64,000 bases of DNA from JALYNX01 sp035292685 (GTDB lineage: Bacteria; Actinomycetota; Acidimicrobiia; Spongiisociales; ZC4RG35): NCBI GenBank assembly GCA_035292685.1, contig DATDPP010000018.1:56637-120636 (forward strand), in the 5' to 3' direction. Positions 1 through 8,339 of the stretch are shown one piece after another (the first letter of the stretch is position 1; every line of letters begins with the position of its first letter). The notes beneath the pieces were generated by a model. That model made no database searches and was not told where the DNA came from. It saw only the letters and a program-made list of their open reading frames with translations. The position numbers and the translations under genes were made by a program.

Positions 1-1063
1 GCTCCCACCACGGCTCCATTCCCAGGAGCCCGGGGGTGACGATGGACCCGACCGGGCCGGAGTAGACCGTGCCGTAGGCATGGCCGCCGACCGTGCGAAA
101 GACGGGACACACGTTGAGGCAGGCTCCGCACCTGATGCAAGCCAGGATCTCTGCCGTGTCGCTGCCGAGGATCTGGGAGCGCCCGTTGTCGATCACCACC
201 ACATGGAGTTGCTCCGGGCCGTCGTCGTCACCTGGGCGCCGAGGCCCGGTGACCACGTTGGTGTACGAGGAGAGTCGCTGCCCTGTTGCCGAACGGGCCA
301 GCACCTCGAGGATCACCGAGGCATCCTCCCATCGGGAGACGAGGCGCTCCATCCCGAGCAAGGCAATGTGCACTCGCGGCGCGGTGGTTACCAACCGCCC
401 GTTTCCCTCATTGGTCACCGTAACGAGGGACCCGGATTCGGCAACCGCGATGTTGACCCCGGAGATCCCGGCGTCGGCCTTGAGGAAGATCTCCCGCAGG
501 TGATCCCGCGCAATCTGATTGAGCTCGGTGGGATCGAAAGTCTCTTCCACACCGAGTTTCTGGGCGAACAACTTCCCGATGTCATGCCGGTCGAGGTGAA
601 GCACCGGAGCCACGATGTGACTCGGGGTATCGCCGGCGAGTTGGACGATGAACTCTCCGAGGTCGGTTTCCACCACCTCGATTCCCCGGTCTTCCAGATA
701 GGGGTTGAGCTCGATCTCCTCGGAAACCATCGACTTGGACTTCACCACCAAACGCGACCCGTTCTTCTCCAGGATGCGGGCGACGATCTCGTTGGCCTCG
801 TCGGCATCGCCGGCGAAATGGACTTCGCCTCCCTGCTCGATGACCTGATCGGCGAAGTGGGACAGCAGACGGTCGAGGTTGGCCAGAGCGTGGAGTCGGA
901 TCACACGCGCCCGATCCCGTAACGGGCCCATGAGCGGGAACCCGGCGACCGCGGTCTCCCGCCTCTCGGTCAGATGACGCAAACCCTGGCCGACCGACTG
1001 CGCCTCATGAGTCCCGATCAGGGCTTCGGCTCGTCCGAGGAAGGTCACCGGTTGAGTAGTCAT
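1..1063 (-). CDS. lutB: LutB-like iron-sulfur lactate oxidation protein (3' end cut off by window)
   Basis: LUD-domain ferredoxin-like subunit of the LutABC L-lactate oxidation complex, cytoplasmic. Reading the reverse strand from the ATG at 1063 gives MTTQPVTFLGRAE, then the conserved KSKSMVSEEI block, the HDIGKLFAQKLG block and a 4Fe-4S motif ACIRCGACLNVCPV near residue 315. About 354 residues are present and the frame is still open at base 1, so the C-terminal part with the second cluster lies outside. The start overlaps the stop of lutA by ATGA, so the two are translationally coupled. Family assignment is firm; use of lactate rather than another 2-hydroxyacid is inferred from the family. 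Confidence 0.93.
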   Translation of the reverse strand, partial: MTTQPVTFLGRAEALIGTHEAQSVGQGLRHLTERRETAVAGFPLMGPLRDRARVIRLHALANLDRLLSHFADQVIEQGGEVHFAGDADEANEIVARILEKNGSRLVVKSKSMVSEEIELNPYLEDRGIEVVETDLGEFIVQLAGDTPSHIVAPVLHLDRHDIGKLFAQKLGVEETFDPTELNQIARDHLREIFLKADAGISGVNIAVAESGSLVTVTNEGNGRLVTTAPRVHIALLGMERLVSRWEDASVILEVLARSATGQRLSSYTNVVTGPRRPGDDDGPEQLHVVVIDNGRSQILGSDTAEILACIRCGACLNVCPVFRTVGGHAYGTVYSGPVGSIVTPGLLGMEPWWE

Positions 1064-1785
1064 GACTCGCCCCCGGCCAGGACCTCGGCCAGGTGTTTCA
1101 CCACGATCTTCGAGTGCCGGCGCCGGAGGCCCCCCTCGAGGTGGATCAAACATGAGACATCCCCCCCAACCAGGACATTGGCGCCTGAAGCCTCGATCCG
1201 GTCCAGCTTCTCGTTCATGATCGCAGCCGACAGCGGAGCCATCTCGACCGCGAACACCCCTCCGAAGCCGCAACACTCCTTGGCTCCCTCGAGTTCGGCC
1301 CTCTCGACTTCCGAGAGAAGCTCCTCGGCCTGGTGGCCGAGCCCGAGACCACGCAGCCCGTGACACGAATGGTGGTAGGCAACCAGGCATCCCTCGCAGG
1401 ACGCCTTGAGGTCGGTCTCGAGGTCGTCCACCAGGAACTGGCTCAGCTCCCTCACCCGGGAACCGACCCTACCGGCTTGCTGCTCCCGGTCGGTTCCCGC
1501 AAAGAGATCCTGGTAGTGGTGGGCCATCATGTCGGCGCAGGATCCCGAGGGGATGACGATCGGGCCCTGGGTGACATCGAGGAGATCGAGAGCATGCCCG
1601 GCCAAGCGCCGGGCCTCGGTGAGCATCCCCACGTTGAACGCCGGTTGGCCACAACAGGTCTGGCCTGCCGGAAACTCGACCTGACAACCCGCCTTCTCCA
1701 GGACCGTGACCGTGGCCCGACCCACTTGGGGAGCGAGGGCGTCGACCAGGCAGGTGACAACCAACTGGACGGTCTGCCCCTCCAT
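1060..1785 (-). CDS. lutA: LutA-like Fe-S oxidoreductase, CCG-domain subunit
   Basis: Cys-rich (CCG) subunit of the lactate oxidation complex, 241 aa, the usual LutA length. Two CCG modules are visible: TCCGQPAFN near residue 43 and ECCGFGG near residue 170. Further cysteines (SGSCADM, HHSCHGL) complete the pattern of GlcF/LutA proteins, which bind non-cubane or 4Fe-4S clusters. It precedes lutB with a 4-nt overlap and is divergent from the membrane gene at 1911. An interrupted palindrome at 1848-1892 sits in the shared upstream region and could bind the operon regulator. No LutR or LutC gene is visible here. Confidence 0.93.
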   Translation of the reverse strand: MEGQTVQLVVTCLVDALAPQVGRATVTVLEKAGCQVEFPAGQTCCGQPAFNVGMLTEARRLAGHALDLLDVTQGPIVIPSGSCADMMAHHYQDLFAGTDREQQAGRVGSRVRELSQFLVDDLETDLKASCEGCLVAYHHSCHGLRGLGLGHQAEELLSEVERAELEGAKECCGFGGVFAVEMAPLSAAIMNEKLDRIEASGANVLVGGDVSCLIHLEGGLRRRHSKIVVKHLAEVLAGGES

Positions 1786-1847
1786 GTCCGCGAGGATATT
1801 CAGCCAGACTGGCCAGCCGGGTCAATGCCTCCCGTATCCCTTGTCGT

Positions 1848-1892
1848 AATTGGGATCTACAGGGCCGGATGTGACCCCTGTACGTCCCAATT
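1848..1892. promoter_or_regulatory. 45-bp interrupted inverted repeat between divergent genes
   Basis: The left arm aattgggatctacaggg (1848-1864) and the right arm (1876-1892) match as reverse complements at 15 of 17 positions, around an 11-nt spacer. It lies 63 bp upstream of lutA and just before the start of the gene at 1911. It may be a regulator site or an mRNA hairpin; the sequence cannot decide between these. Confidence 0.5.
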
Positions 1893-1910
1893 TGGAGGGG
1901 GGGAGGGGTC

Positions 1911-2579
1911 TTGCAGCACAATCACAGCATGACCTCTATCCCGCGATCTCCTCGCGACAAGAGAAACACCGTGACCCGACGTCTGGTGCAACTCGGGATC
2001 GGCCTGGTTTTGTTTGGGGTCGGCATCGGCCTCATGCTCGACTCGGGCCTGGGCGTCCCGCCATGGGACGTGCTGCACCAGGGTCTCGCCGTCCGCTTCG
2101 GCCTCACCGTCGGCATCTGGTCGATCATCGTGTCCGCGGTCGTATTGCTGCTCTGGATTCCCCTCCAGGAGCGCATCGGGATCGGGACCGTGGCCAACGT
2201 GATCATCATCGGTCTGATGATCGACGCGGCCGCGGCGGTCATTCCCGAGCCGGGCACCACCCTCATCGCCTGGGGGATGCTCCTCGGTGGCGTCCTCTTG
2301 ATCGGTTTGGCATCAGGCCTCTACATCGGAGCCAACTTCGGGCCAGGTCCCCGAGATGGCCTGATGACCGGGATCGCCAAACGCGGACATTCGATTCGGC
2401 TGACCAGAACCCTCATCGAGGTCACGGTCCTGGCGCTCGGGTGGGCCTTGGGTGGGACCTTCGGTTGGGGGACCGTCATCTTCGCCGTGCTCATCGGGCC
2501 CCTGGTCCATTTCTTCCTCCCCCGACTCACGATTTCCACAGAGCTCGTGACCGACCCTCTGGGATACGAGGCCCGTTAG
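1911..2579 (+). CDS. YczE/YyaS-family integral membrane protein
   Basis: Polytopic membrane protein of 222 aa with about five hydrophobic segments. Family hallmarks are the early LGVPPWDVLHQGL block, the central NFGPGPRDGLM block and the following RxTRTLIEV. These match the YczE/YyaS (YitT-related) group, whose biochemical role is unknown. The frame opens with TTG at 1911, four nt after GGAGG at 1902-1906; an ATG at 1929 lacks a ribosome site at normal distance. It is divergent from lutAB and alone on its strand, so no substrate can be inferred. Confidence 0.8.
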   Translation: MQHNHSMTSIPRSPRDKRNTVTRRLVQLGIGLVLFGVGIGLMLDSGLGVPPWDVLHQGLAVRFGLTVGIWSIIVSAVVLLLWIPLQERIGIGTVANVIIIGLMIDAAAAVIPEPGTTLIAWGMLLGGVLLIGLASGLYIGANFGPGPRDGLMTGIAKRGHSIRLTRTLIEVTVLALGWALGGTFGWGTVIFAVLIGPLVHFFLPRLTISTELVTDPLGYEAR

Positions 2580-2591
2580 ACGGAACCCCGT

Positions 2592-2948
2592 TCAGGCTGT
2601 CCGCTTGGGTTGGACGGTCCACACGCTGACCAGTGCCAGACCCGCCACCAGAGCGACTCGGAGCAGCTCAGGCATTACCGACTGCCAAACAGCCAGCCCA
2701 AGCATCCAGGGAAGCCCAAAGACCCATACGATCACCGTGAGGACCATCGACAAGCTCCCGGCCCATTCCCAAACATCGATGAGTACGTCCGGGGCCACCC
2801 ACATCGCGAGGCCAAACCCGACCCAAATCAGCAGGACCAGGTAAAAGAACAACCGACCGAAACCCGTGGCGCCTTTTGCCTCAGATGACGGGACAAACCC
2901 GTCGGCCACGTCCAACCCACCCGATCCGCCGTGACCTGAGAAACTCAT
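2592..2948 (-). CDS. Small membrane protein with three predicted helices
   Basis: 118-aa protein with a Gly-rich cytosolic start (MSFSGHGGSGGLDVADG) and three hydrophobic stretches at roughly residues 34-52, 64-82 and 88-110. The ATG at 2948 is chosen because AGGAGG lies 5 nt upstream; the longer frame to 3155 has no such site and its extra residues do not look like coding sequence. I do not recognise a family. It is divergent from the PspC-like gene at 3110 and may share its promoter region. Confidence 0.75.
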   Translation of the reverse strand: MSFSGHGGSGGLDVADGFVPSSEAKGATGFGRLFFYLVLLIWVGFGLAMWVAPDVLIDVWEWAGSLSMVLTVIVWVFGLPWMLGLAVWQSVMPELLRVALVAGLALVSVWTVQPKRTA

Positions 2949-3109
2949 TGCCACCTCCTCGGAGTGCCGATTCCATTGGATGAGCAGGACAGGGCATTGG
3001 GCTAGAGGCTCAAGACCCGAAAAGACGTGCGAATCCGTGCCAACAGGGACTTTTTGCCCTTGTCGCGCCAAGTGAGGGTGCGGCACAGTTCGGGTGAAGG
3101 AGGTTGCTG

Positions 3110-3538
3110 ATGACGCAGCTTGAAACAGGGCCACAGGCCCTCGACAACGGCCCACCCCCGACCCGGCTTCGCCGGAGCAGAGAAGACCGGGTGATCGCCG
3201 GTATCTGCGGCGGTTTGGGCCGATACTTCAACATGGATCCGCTGTGGTTCAGGTTGGGATTCGTGCTCGTCACCCTCGCGGGTGGCGCCGGCATCCTGAT
3301 CTACCTGGTCTGTTGGCTGATCATCCCCGAAGCCGGCCCGGACGAGGCTGTCGGGACCCGAGACGCGGTATCTGGGGCACAGGGGCCGATGGTGATCGGA
3401 GTCGTTCTCGTTGGCATTGGGATGATGCTCCTGATCGACAACCTATTTCCATGGTTCGACAAGGTGATGTGGCCGGTGGCCATCATCGCCGGCGGTGCCG
3501 GATTGTTTTATCTCGGGAGTCGCCATGAGCACAACTGA
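3110..3538 (+). CDS. PspC-domain envelope stress membrane protein
   Basis: 142-aa protein. After a short charged N-terminus comes a PspC domain: RSREDRVIAGICGGLGRYF followed by a helix ending in LVCWLIIPE. A second pair of hydrophobic segments resembles the LiaF/LiaI transmembrane region. In the families, PspC/LiaF-type proteins sense or buffer cell-envelope stress. The ATG at 3110 is preceded by AAGGAGG at 3097-3103. The stop lies 14 nt inside the next gene, and the three genes 3110-4363 form one operon. Confidence 0.88.
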   Translation: MTQLETGPQALDNGPPPTRLRRSREDRVIAGICGGLGRYFNMDPLWFRLGFVLVTLAGGAGILIYLVCWLIIPEAGPDEAVGTRDAVSGAQGPMVIGVVLVGIGMMLLIDNLFPWFDKVMWPVAIIAGGAGLFYLGSRHEHN

Positions 3539-4175
3539 AACCCTCGAAAGATCCGATACCCCAACGGGCTTGAGCCCGAAGAGCCGTCACTTTGGGGCGG
3601 TCGTCACCGGATCCCTGCTCATGATCGTTGGCGGCCTATGGCTGCTCGACGTTCTCGACGTGATCGAGCTCGAGGCGGCGATCGTCCTGCCTGCAGTTTT
3701 GATTGCGATCGGCCTCGCCCTGACCATCGGCGCTTTCAGCGGCCCGCATGCGGGCCTGGTCGTGGCAGGGGTATTCGTGACAATCGCGGTCCTGGCGGCG
3801 GCGGCAACGCCTCCCGACGCCTTCAACGGAGGGATCGGCGAGCGGACGGTCGCGGTCACCAATGAGGCCAATCTGGCTCCCCAGTACAACGTGGGGCTCG
3901 GCGAGTTGAGACTCGACCTGAGCGACCTCAACATGACCGAGCCGGCGGACGTCGCAGCCACAGTTGGGGCCGGAGACCTCATTGTCTTCCTGCCACCGGA
4001 CCTTCCGGTGACCATCGACGCCTCCGCAGGCGCCGGTGAGATCGATCTGCTGGGAGAGGTCGAAAGCGGCATCTCCGTGAGCCGGAGCTACACCAGCGAC
4101 GGATTCGATTCCGCCGCCGTGACGCTGACACTCGAACTCGACGTGGCAGCCGGAAACATCAAGGTGGAGAGATGA
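3525..4175 (+). CDS. LiaF-like cell-wall-stress membrane protein
   Basis: 216-aa protein with four N-terminal hydrophobic segments (residues about 25-105) and a C-terminal beta-rich domain. That domain carries the repeating GAGDLIVFLPPDLPVTIDAS pattern seen in the LiaF/DUF2154 family (cell-wall-active antibiotic response proteins), where it probably forms a small beta-helix. The ATG at 3525 overlaps the upstream PspC gene by 14 nt, and the stop overlaps the next start by ATGA, so translation is coupled. A role in envelope stress sensing is inferred from family and neighbours. Confidence 0.82.
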   Translation: MSTTETLERSDTPTGLSPKSRHFGAVVTGSLLMIVGGLWLLDVLDVIELEAAIVLPAVLIAIGLALTIGAFSGPHAGLVVAGVFVTIAVLAAAATPPDAFNGGIGERTVAVTNEANLAPQYNVGLGELRLDLSDLNMTEPADVAATVGAGDLIVFLPPDLPVTIDASAGAGEIDLLGEVESGISVSRSYTSDGFDSAAVTLTLELDVAAGNIKVER

Positions 4176-4363
4176 GACTTCACAGAGGCACTTTGTTCGC
4201 AGGGGTGATCTACCTGGTCATCGGAGTGGTCTTCCTCCTCGAGGCTCTCGGGGTGTGGACGCTGCAGATCTCGGACCTCACATTGATAGGCCCGATCGCA
4301 CTGGTGGTTCTGGGCCTTGCGGTCATGGTCGGCTCGATGGGTCGGGCCGACCACGGCACCTGA
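4172..4363 (+). CDS. Small two-helix LiaI/LiaF-type membrane protein
   Basis: 63-aa protein made of two hydrophobic helices (about residues 8-24 and 37-54) joined by the short turn LGVWTLQISDL. This is the arrangement of the transmembrane half of LiaF-like proteins. It starts in an ATGA overlap with the preceding LiaF-like gene and ends the three-gene envelope cluster. Existence is supported by the coupling and the hydrophobic pattern; function is inferred only from context. Confidence 0.75.
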   Translation: MRLHRGTLFAGVIYLVIGVVFLLEALGVWTLQISDLTLIGPIALVVLGLAVMVGSMGRADHGT

Positions 4364-4401
4364 TCCCCCGTCACAATCTGACCGGTCAAAGCGCCGACGA
4401 G

Positions 4402-4407
4402 TAGGTT
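4402..4407 (+). promoter_or_regulatory. -10 element of leaderless promoter
   Basis: TAGGTT ends 7 nt before the GTG at 4415 and no Shine-Dalgarno sequence is present, the layout of a leaderless transcript. Confidence 0.5.
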
Positions 4408-4414
4408 CCTGGAT

Positions 4415-5287
4415 GTGGAACGACCCGACTGGTTTCTCGCGGACCTCTACAAGTTTGAGAGCCATTGGCAGGAGGTCGACGGGGCACAGATCCATTATCT
4501 CGACGAGGGCCAGGGCCCGGTGTTGCTCATGCTGCACGGCAACCCGACCTGGTCTTTCCTCTACCGTCGGATGGTCCCCTATCTATCGGACCGATTCCGT
4601 TGCATAGCCCTGGACTACCCGGGGTTCGGGCTGTCCACCGCCTCTGCGGGCTACGGGCACACACCCGCCGAACATGCCGCCACCGTTGGCGGGTTTGTCG
4701 ACGCCTTGGGCCTCGACGGCTTCACACCCGTGCTCCAGGACTGGGGTGGGCCGATCGGCCTTGCCATGGCTCTGGAGCGCAAAGACCGGGTGCGGGCGAT
4801 CATCCTCGGCAACACCTGGGCCTGGCCTCGCACCGATGCCGCCGCCGAGCGCTTCTCCGCAGCCCTGGGTGAGGGCAAGACCGGTGAGTTCCTGGTCGAC
4901 CGGGCCAATGTCTTCGTCAACCTGATCGTGAGACGGGCCATGCGCCGGCGCAACCCGACCGGTCGGGAGATGAGGATGTGGCGGGGGCCCTTCCCCACGC
5001 AGCCGTCCCGGCTTCCGATGCGGGTCTTGGCCCGGGAGGTGATCGGCTCCGCCGACTGGCTGGCGTCGATCGAAAAACGATTGGGCGAGGTTGCGGACAA
5101 ACCCTCACTGTTGTTCTGGGCCGACCAGGACCCGGCGTTCCGTTCGGCGGAGAAACGCCGATGGGAGAGTGTGCTGACCAACCGGCGAACGTACATCCTC
5201 CGTCACGCAGGCCACTACTGGCAGGACGATGCCGGTCCCGAGGCAGCACTCATGATCCGCTACTGGTGGGATCAGGCCGGGGTCTAG
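4415..5287 (+). CDS. Haloalkane dehalogenase-like alpha/beta hydrolase
   Basis: 290-aa alpha/beta hydrolase, predicted to release halide from haloalkanes by attack of an Asp nucleophile. Visible elements are the oxyanion-hole motif LHGNPTWSF near residue 41, the nucleophile elbow QDWGGPIGL near residue 107 (Asp followed by the halide-binding Trp), an acid candidate in WADQDPAF and the catalytic His in RHAGHYWQDD near the end. The QDWGG elbow rules out an ordinary Ser lipase or epoxide-hydrolase reading. GTG start without ribosome site, likely leaderless. It stands alone between the envelope cluster and a pseudogene; the substrate is unknown. Confidence 0.88.
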   Translation: MERPDWFLADLYKFESHWQEVDGAQIHYLDEGQGPVLLMLHGNPTWSFLYRRMVPYLSDRFRCIALDYPGFGLSTASAGYGHTPAEHAATVGGFVDALGLDGFTPVLQDWGGPIGLAMALERKDRVRAIILGNTWAWPRTDAAAERFSAALGEGKTGEFLVDRANVFVNLIVRRAMRRRNPTGREMRMWRGPFPTQPSRLPMRVLAREVIGSADWLASIEKRLGEVADKPSLLFWADQDPAFRSAEKRRWESVLTNRRTYILRHAGHYWQDDAGPEAALMIRYWWDQAGV

Positions 5288-5318
5288 AGGGGTCATCTCC
5301 GATGGCCGCACAAACTAG

Positions 5319-5526
5319 GTGGAGCTGGCGAGTGACCAGATCGGTGGTCTGGCGGTGCACCTGGCAAATCGGATCATGGGCCGAGGCCGGGCCGGGCGCA
5401 GTCTTAGTCTCGACCACCGTCAAGGATCTCGTCTTGGGGTCGGGAATCGTGTTCGCCGATCAGGGACCCCAGCTCAGGGGAGCCCCAGTCACATGGAACC
5501 TCTTCCAGGTGACCAGCGTGCCCTAG
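5319..5526 (+). pseudogene. Frameshifted remnant of a class III adenylate cyclase C-terminus
   Basis: In one frame 5319-5380 encodes ELASDQIGGLAVHLANRIMG; in the next frame the sequence continues EAGPGAVLVSTTVKDLVLGS and ends FQV at about 5513, with a TAG at 5524-5526. Joined, these match the C-terminal end of actinobacterial class III cyclase domains (IGGxAVHxAARVM, then AGPGEVLVSxTVxDLVxGSG). Removing one c near 5381 restores a single frame. A TAG at 5316 closes the upstream side, so only about 65 codons remain. No start or catalytic part survives; it is a decayed gene, or the scar of a deletion. Confidence 0.72.
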
Positions 5527-5822
5527 CTGTTCAAGGGCAACGGCTCCTCGAGCAGGGCCTCGGTGTCGTTGATCAGATGCTCGATCTCGTAGAGCACGGT
5601 TTCCAGCTCAGTCACCGCAGCCTCATCGCCGAGGCCGAGCTCGATCGTGGTCGATGTCACGGTTGTGGTCTCAGTCACCTCTGGGAGCTCCGGAGGGGTG
5701 GTCGACGTGGCAGTCGCGATCGAACTCTCGACGGGTGCGATTGAGGTGGTTGTCACTCCGCCTGCCGAATCACAGGCAGCAAGCAACATCACGATCGAGA
5801 TAACCGCCAACCCCTTCTTCAT
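5523..5822 (-). CDS. Small Thr-rich lipoprotein
   Basis: 99-aa predicted lipoprotein. The N-terminus MKKGLAVISIVMLLAACDS has a positively charged start, a hydrophobic core and the lipobox LAAC, so Cys17 would be lipidated and the protein anchored outside the membrane. A Thr/Ser-rich linker (about residues 25-62) leads to a short acidic helical tail. It begins in an ATGA overlap with the secreted coiled-coil gene upstream, which places it last in the two-component operon 8306-5523. No family recognised. Confidence 0.75.
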   Translation of the reverse strand: MKKGLAVISIVMLLAACDSAGGVTTTSIAPVESSIATATSTTPPELPEVTETTTVTSTTIELGLGDEAAVTELETVLYEIEHLINDTEALLEEPLPLNS

Positions 5823-6187
5823 GCTCTCGACTGGCAGAAAACTGCTGCTTCGGCCAGATTGTCGAGACGGATCTCGAGGACGTCGATTCGCTCGGTACGG
5901 ACCGCGATCCGGTTCTCGATGAACTCGGCCAACTGCTCGCGTCCGTTCTCACGGGCCTGCTCAGCCTTGGTCTCGAGCCATGCGATCGATCCCCGGGTCT
6001 CAGCGTCGCCGTTTATCCGGGCGAGCACGTTCTCGACACGGGTGGTCAGATTCGGCACCCGGGCGCATGCCATATCAAGTCGCTGCTCGCGTCGTTCTGG
6101 ATCGGGGGTTGCGGCCATCGCCGGTGTGGCGCTGAGAACCAATATGGTGGTCAGCCCCAGTGCCATCGCGATGCGACGGATTGTCAT
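5819..6187 (-). CDS. Secreted small coiled-coil protein
   Basis: 122-aa exported protein with signal peptide MTIRRIAMALG through PAMAA (predicted cleavage after Ala-Met-Ala, near residue 25), followed by a charged helical region containing two cysteines (one in LDMACARV, one in VFCQS). The ATG at 6187 has AGGAGG five nt upstream, so the longer frame to 6220 is not used. It follows the sensor kinase gene by 89 bp. Placement suggests it is a target or periplasmic accessory of the MprAB-like system. In some envelope systems such helical proteins bind the sensor, but that is inference here. Confidence 0.8.
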   Translation of the reverse strand: MTIRRIAMALGLTTILVLSATPAMAATPDPERREQRLDMACARVPNLTTRVENVLARINGDAETRGSIAWLETKAEQARENGREQLAEFIENRIAVRTERIDVLEIRLDNLAEAAVFCQSRA

Positions 6188-6276
6188 GTCTACCTCCTGG
6201 TCGGGTCCTGTCGTCAGCAAATACTCGGCACCGATCCTGTGAGAACTCTGTGGCGATCGTGAGGACCGACGAAGGT

Positions 6277-7638
6277 TTAGAGGAGTCGGAAGGTGATCGC
6301 TGCCCCTCCGCCGGGAGCATCGTCAATGGTGATCGAGCCGCCGTGGATGCGAGCCTGTTGGGCGGCCAACGCCAGTCCCAACCCGCTCCCGGCTCCTTGC
6401 GCCGAGTCGCCCCGCACGAATCGGCCCATGACCGCTTCACGCTCCGCGGCAGGGATTCCGGGCCCGCGGTCCGAAATCGTCAAGGAAGTTCCGGGAGCCT
6501 CGTCGACAAGCTCAACCCTGATCTCGGTCCGTCCGTCCGCACTCTGGCCGTGGGTTATGGCATTCGCCACAAGGTTGTCGATCATCAGCCGCAGGCCCTC
6601 CGGCCACCCCCGGGCGATGATTGGTGTGTCGGGCATGACCATGGTGATCGCGGCGGTCGGAGAACGCCGGCGAGCGTTGGCCACGGATTGCTCAACCAGA
6701 TCGGAGAGGTCGACGTCCTCAAAGGCTTCGGGGCCGGTCAAGTCGCCACGGGAGAGGAGACGCAGCGCCTCGAGCAGGCCGACCAAGCGCCGATGTTCGC
6801 TGATGAGGTCCTCGACCAGAGCCTGCCGGTCCCCGACCTCTGGATGGGAAGAGAGCACCTCGAGGTTGGCTCCCATGCTGGTGATCGGGGTGCGCAGCTC
6901 ATGGGCCGCGGCTGCGGCGAAGGTGCGAGCGGTTTCGAGCGCTTCCTCCCGCCGGAGGCCGGCTTGTTGCAGTCGCGCCAACATCGCCTCGAAAGAGGCT
7001 GCAAGCTCTCTCACCTCGCGGGGGCCCTGGTCACTCCCCACGTGGGTTCTCAGGTCATTGGTTTCGGTCACATGCTCGGTGGCTTTGCGGAGTCTGGCGA
7101 GCGGGGCAAGTGCGCCCGCCGCGGCCAGCCAGCCTGCGAGCCCGAACAGCCCAACCCCAAACACGACCACACGCCGCAGCCGGGTCCTCAGTTGCTCGTA
7201 TACGGCGTCCACCTGTTCGAGGGACATCGCCACTTCCACATCGACAGCTCGGCCGACCGCCAAGGCCGGCTCGACGGTGTCGCTGAAAGCGCGGTAGCGG
7301 TCTGACTGCCCGTCCAATGTGCTGTAGCCAGGGCGAGCCGGGGGTAATCCGCCCAAATCCTCCGCCCCCAACTCGAGGAGCAGTCGTTCCCCTTGCCACA
7401 CCCTGACCACGGCCGGTGCCACCAGTCGCTCCGCCGCAAGTTCCTCCAACCGCGGCCGGTTGAGACGGGCCGCAGTGGCGGCAGGTTGGGCCAGGACCTG
7501 GTATTGCGACGCCAGAAGGGCATCGACCGATGCGATCTGATCGGTACGAAAGGCACCAATCACCGCCAAAGCACCGACAACCATCAGCACCGAGGTGCCG
7601 AGGGCCGTGAACAGGGCGACACGCACGCGGAGGCTCAT
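6277..7638 (-). CDS. Two-component sensor histidine kinase (MprB/BaeS-like)
   Basis: 453-aa membrane sensor kinase. TM1 spans about residues 8-30, an extracytoplasmic sensor of about 125 residues follows, then TM2 at about 157-178 and HAMP. The HisKA box AAAAHELRTPITS has the phosphorylated His near residue 246. The HATPase domain shows the N box NLVANAITHG, the G1 box DRGPGIP and the G2 box GSGLGLALA. The ATG at 7638 is chosen because it overlaps the regulator stop by ATGA; the longer frame to 7770 would run deep into the regulator gene. It should phosphorylate the regulator encoded just upstream. Confidence 0.93.
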   Translation of the reverse strand: MSLRVRVALFTALGTSVLMVVGALAVIGAFRTDQIASVDALLASQYQVLAQPAATAARLNRPRLEELAAERLVAPAVVRVWQGERLLLELGAEDLGGLPPARPGYSTLDGQSDRYRAFSDTVEPALAVGRAVDVEVAMSLEQVDAVYEQLRTRLRRVVVFGVGLFGLAGWLAAAGALAPLARLRKATEHVTETNDLRTHVGSDQGPREVRELAASFEAMLARLQQAGLRREEALETARTFAAAAAHELRTPITSMGANLEVLSSHPEVGDRQALVEDLISEHRRLVGLLEALRLLSRGDLTGPEAFEDVDLSDLVEQSVANARRRSPTAAITMVMPDTPIIARGWPEGLRLMIDNLVANAITHGQSADGRTEIRVELVDEAPGTSLTISDRGPGIPAAEREAVMGRFVRGDSAQGAGSGLGLALAAQQARIHGGSITIDDAPGGGAAITFRLL

Positions 7639-8306
7639 GGACGGAGCACGAAGCCGATTCCGCGGACGGTGTGAATCAGACGAGAGCCTTCGTCGTCTTC
7701 CAGCTTGCGTCTCAGGTACCCGACGAAGACGTCGACCACGTTGGTGTTCACCTCGAAGTCGTATCCCCACACCAGTTCGAGAAGGCGGGCCCGGCTGAGC
7801 ACGATGCCCTGGTTGCGCATCAGCGTCTCGAGGAGATGAAACTCGCGTTTGGTCAGCTCGATCTCACGTCCGCCCCGCTGGACCCGGTGCCGTGCCGTAT
7901 CGACTCGCAGCTCGCCAGCCGTGAGCACCGGGGCGTCGGCCTCCGGTCTCCGCCGCAGCAACGCGTTGAGCCTCGCGACCAACTCGGCCAACACGAACGG
8001 CTTGACGAGATAGTCGTCGGCACCCGCTTCCAGACCGGCCACCCGATCCCCCACCTCGACCCGAGCCGACAGTATGCAGATCGGGACGTCGTCACCCGCG
8101 GCTCGGATCCGGCGCACGACCTCGACCCCGTCGATGCCGGGCAAGCCAACATCGAGCACCACCAGGTGAGGACGGTCGCTGTCCGCGAGCTCGATTGCCT
8201 CTTCACCGGTGCCCACGGCCAGCACGTCGAAACCTTCGAGTCGGAGCCCACGATCGAGGGCCTCACGGATCGAGCGGTCGTCGTCGACAACGAGGACTGT
8301 GGGCAT
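7635..8306 (-). CDS. OmpR-family response regulator (MprA/MtrA-like)
   Basis: 223-aa DNA-binding regulator. The receiver domain has the acidic pocket VVDDDRS, the phospho-acceptor Asp in LVVLDVGLPG near residue 51 and the conserved Lys in DDYLVKPF. The C-terminal winged helix shows ELTKREFHLLETLMRN and ends with the wing hairpin HTVRGIGFVLRP. First gene of the operon that continues into the sensor kinase and two small secreted proteins. A TTCTC-n-GAGAA palindrome lies 43 bp upstream, and a related TTCTCA site occurs before the secreted genes, suggesting autoregulation. Confidence 0.93.
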   Translation of the reverse strand: MPTVLVVDDDRSIREALDRGLRLEGFDVLAVGTGEEAIELADSDRPHLVVLDVGLPGIDGVEVVRRIRAAGDDVPICILSARVEVGDRVAGLEAGADDYLVKPFVLAELVARLNALLRRRPEADAPVLTAGELRVDTARHRVQRGGREIELTKREFHLLETLMRNQGIVLSRARLLELVWGYDFEVNTNVVDVFVGYLRRKLEDDEGSRLIHTVRGIGFVLRP

Positions 8307-8339
8307 CCCGGTGATTCTGGCCGGAGCGAGGGCGGCGAA

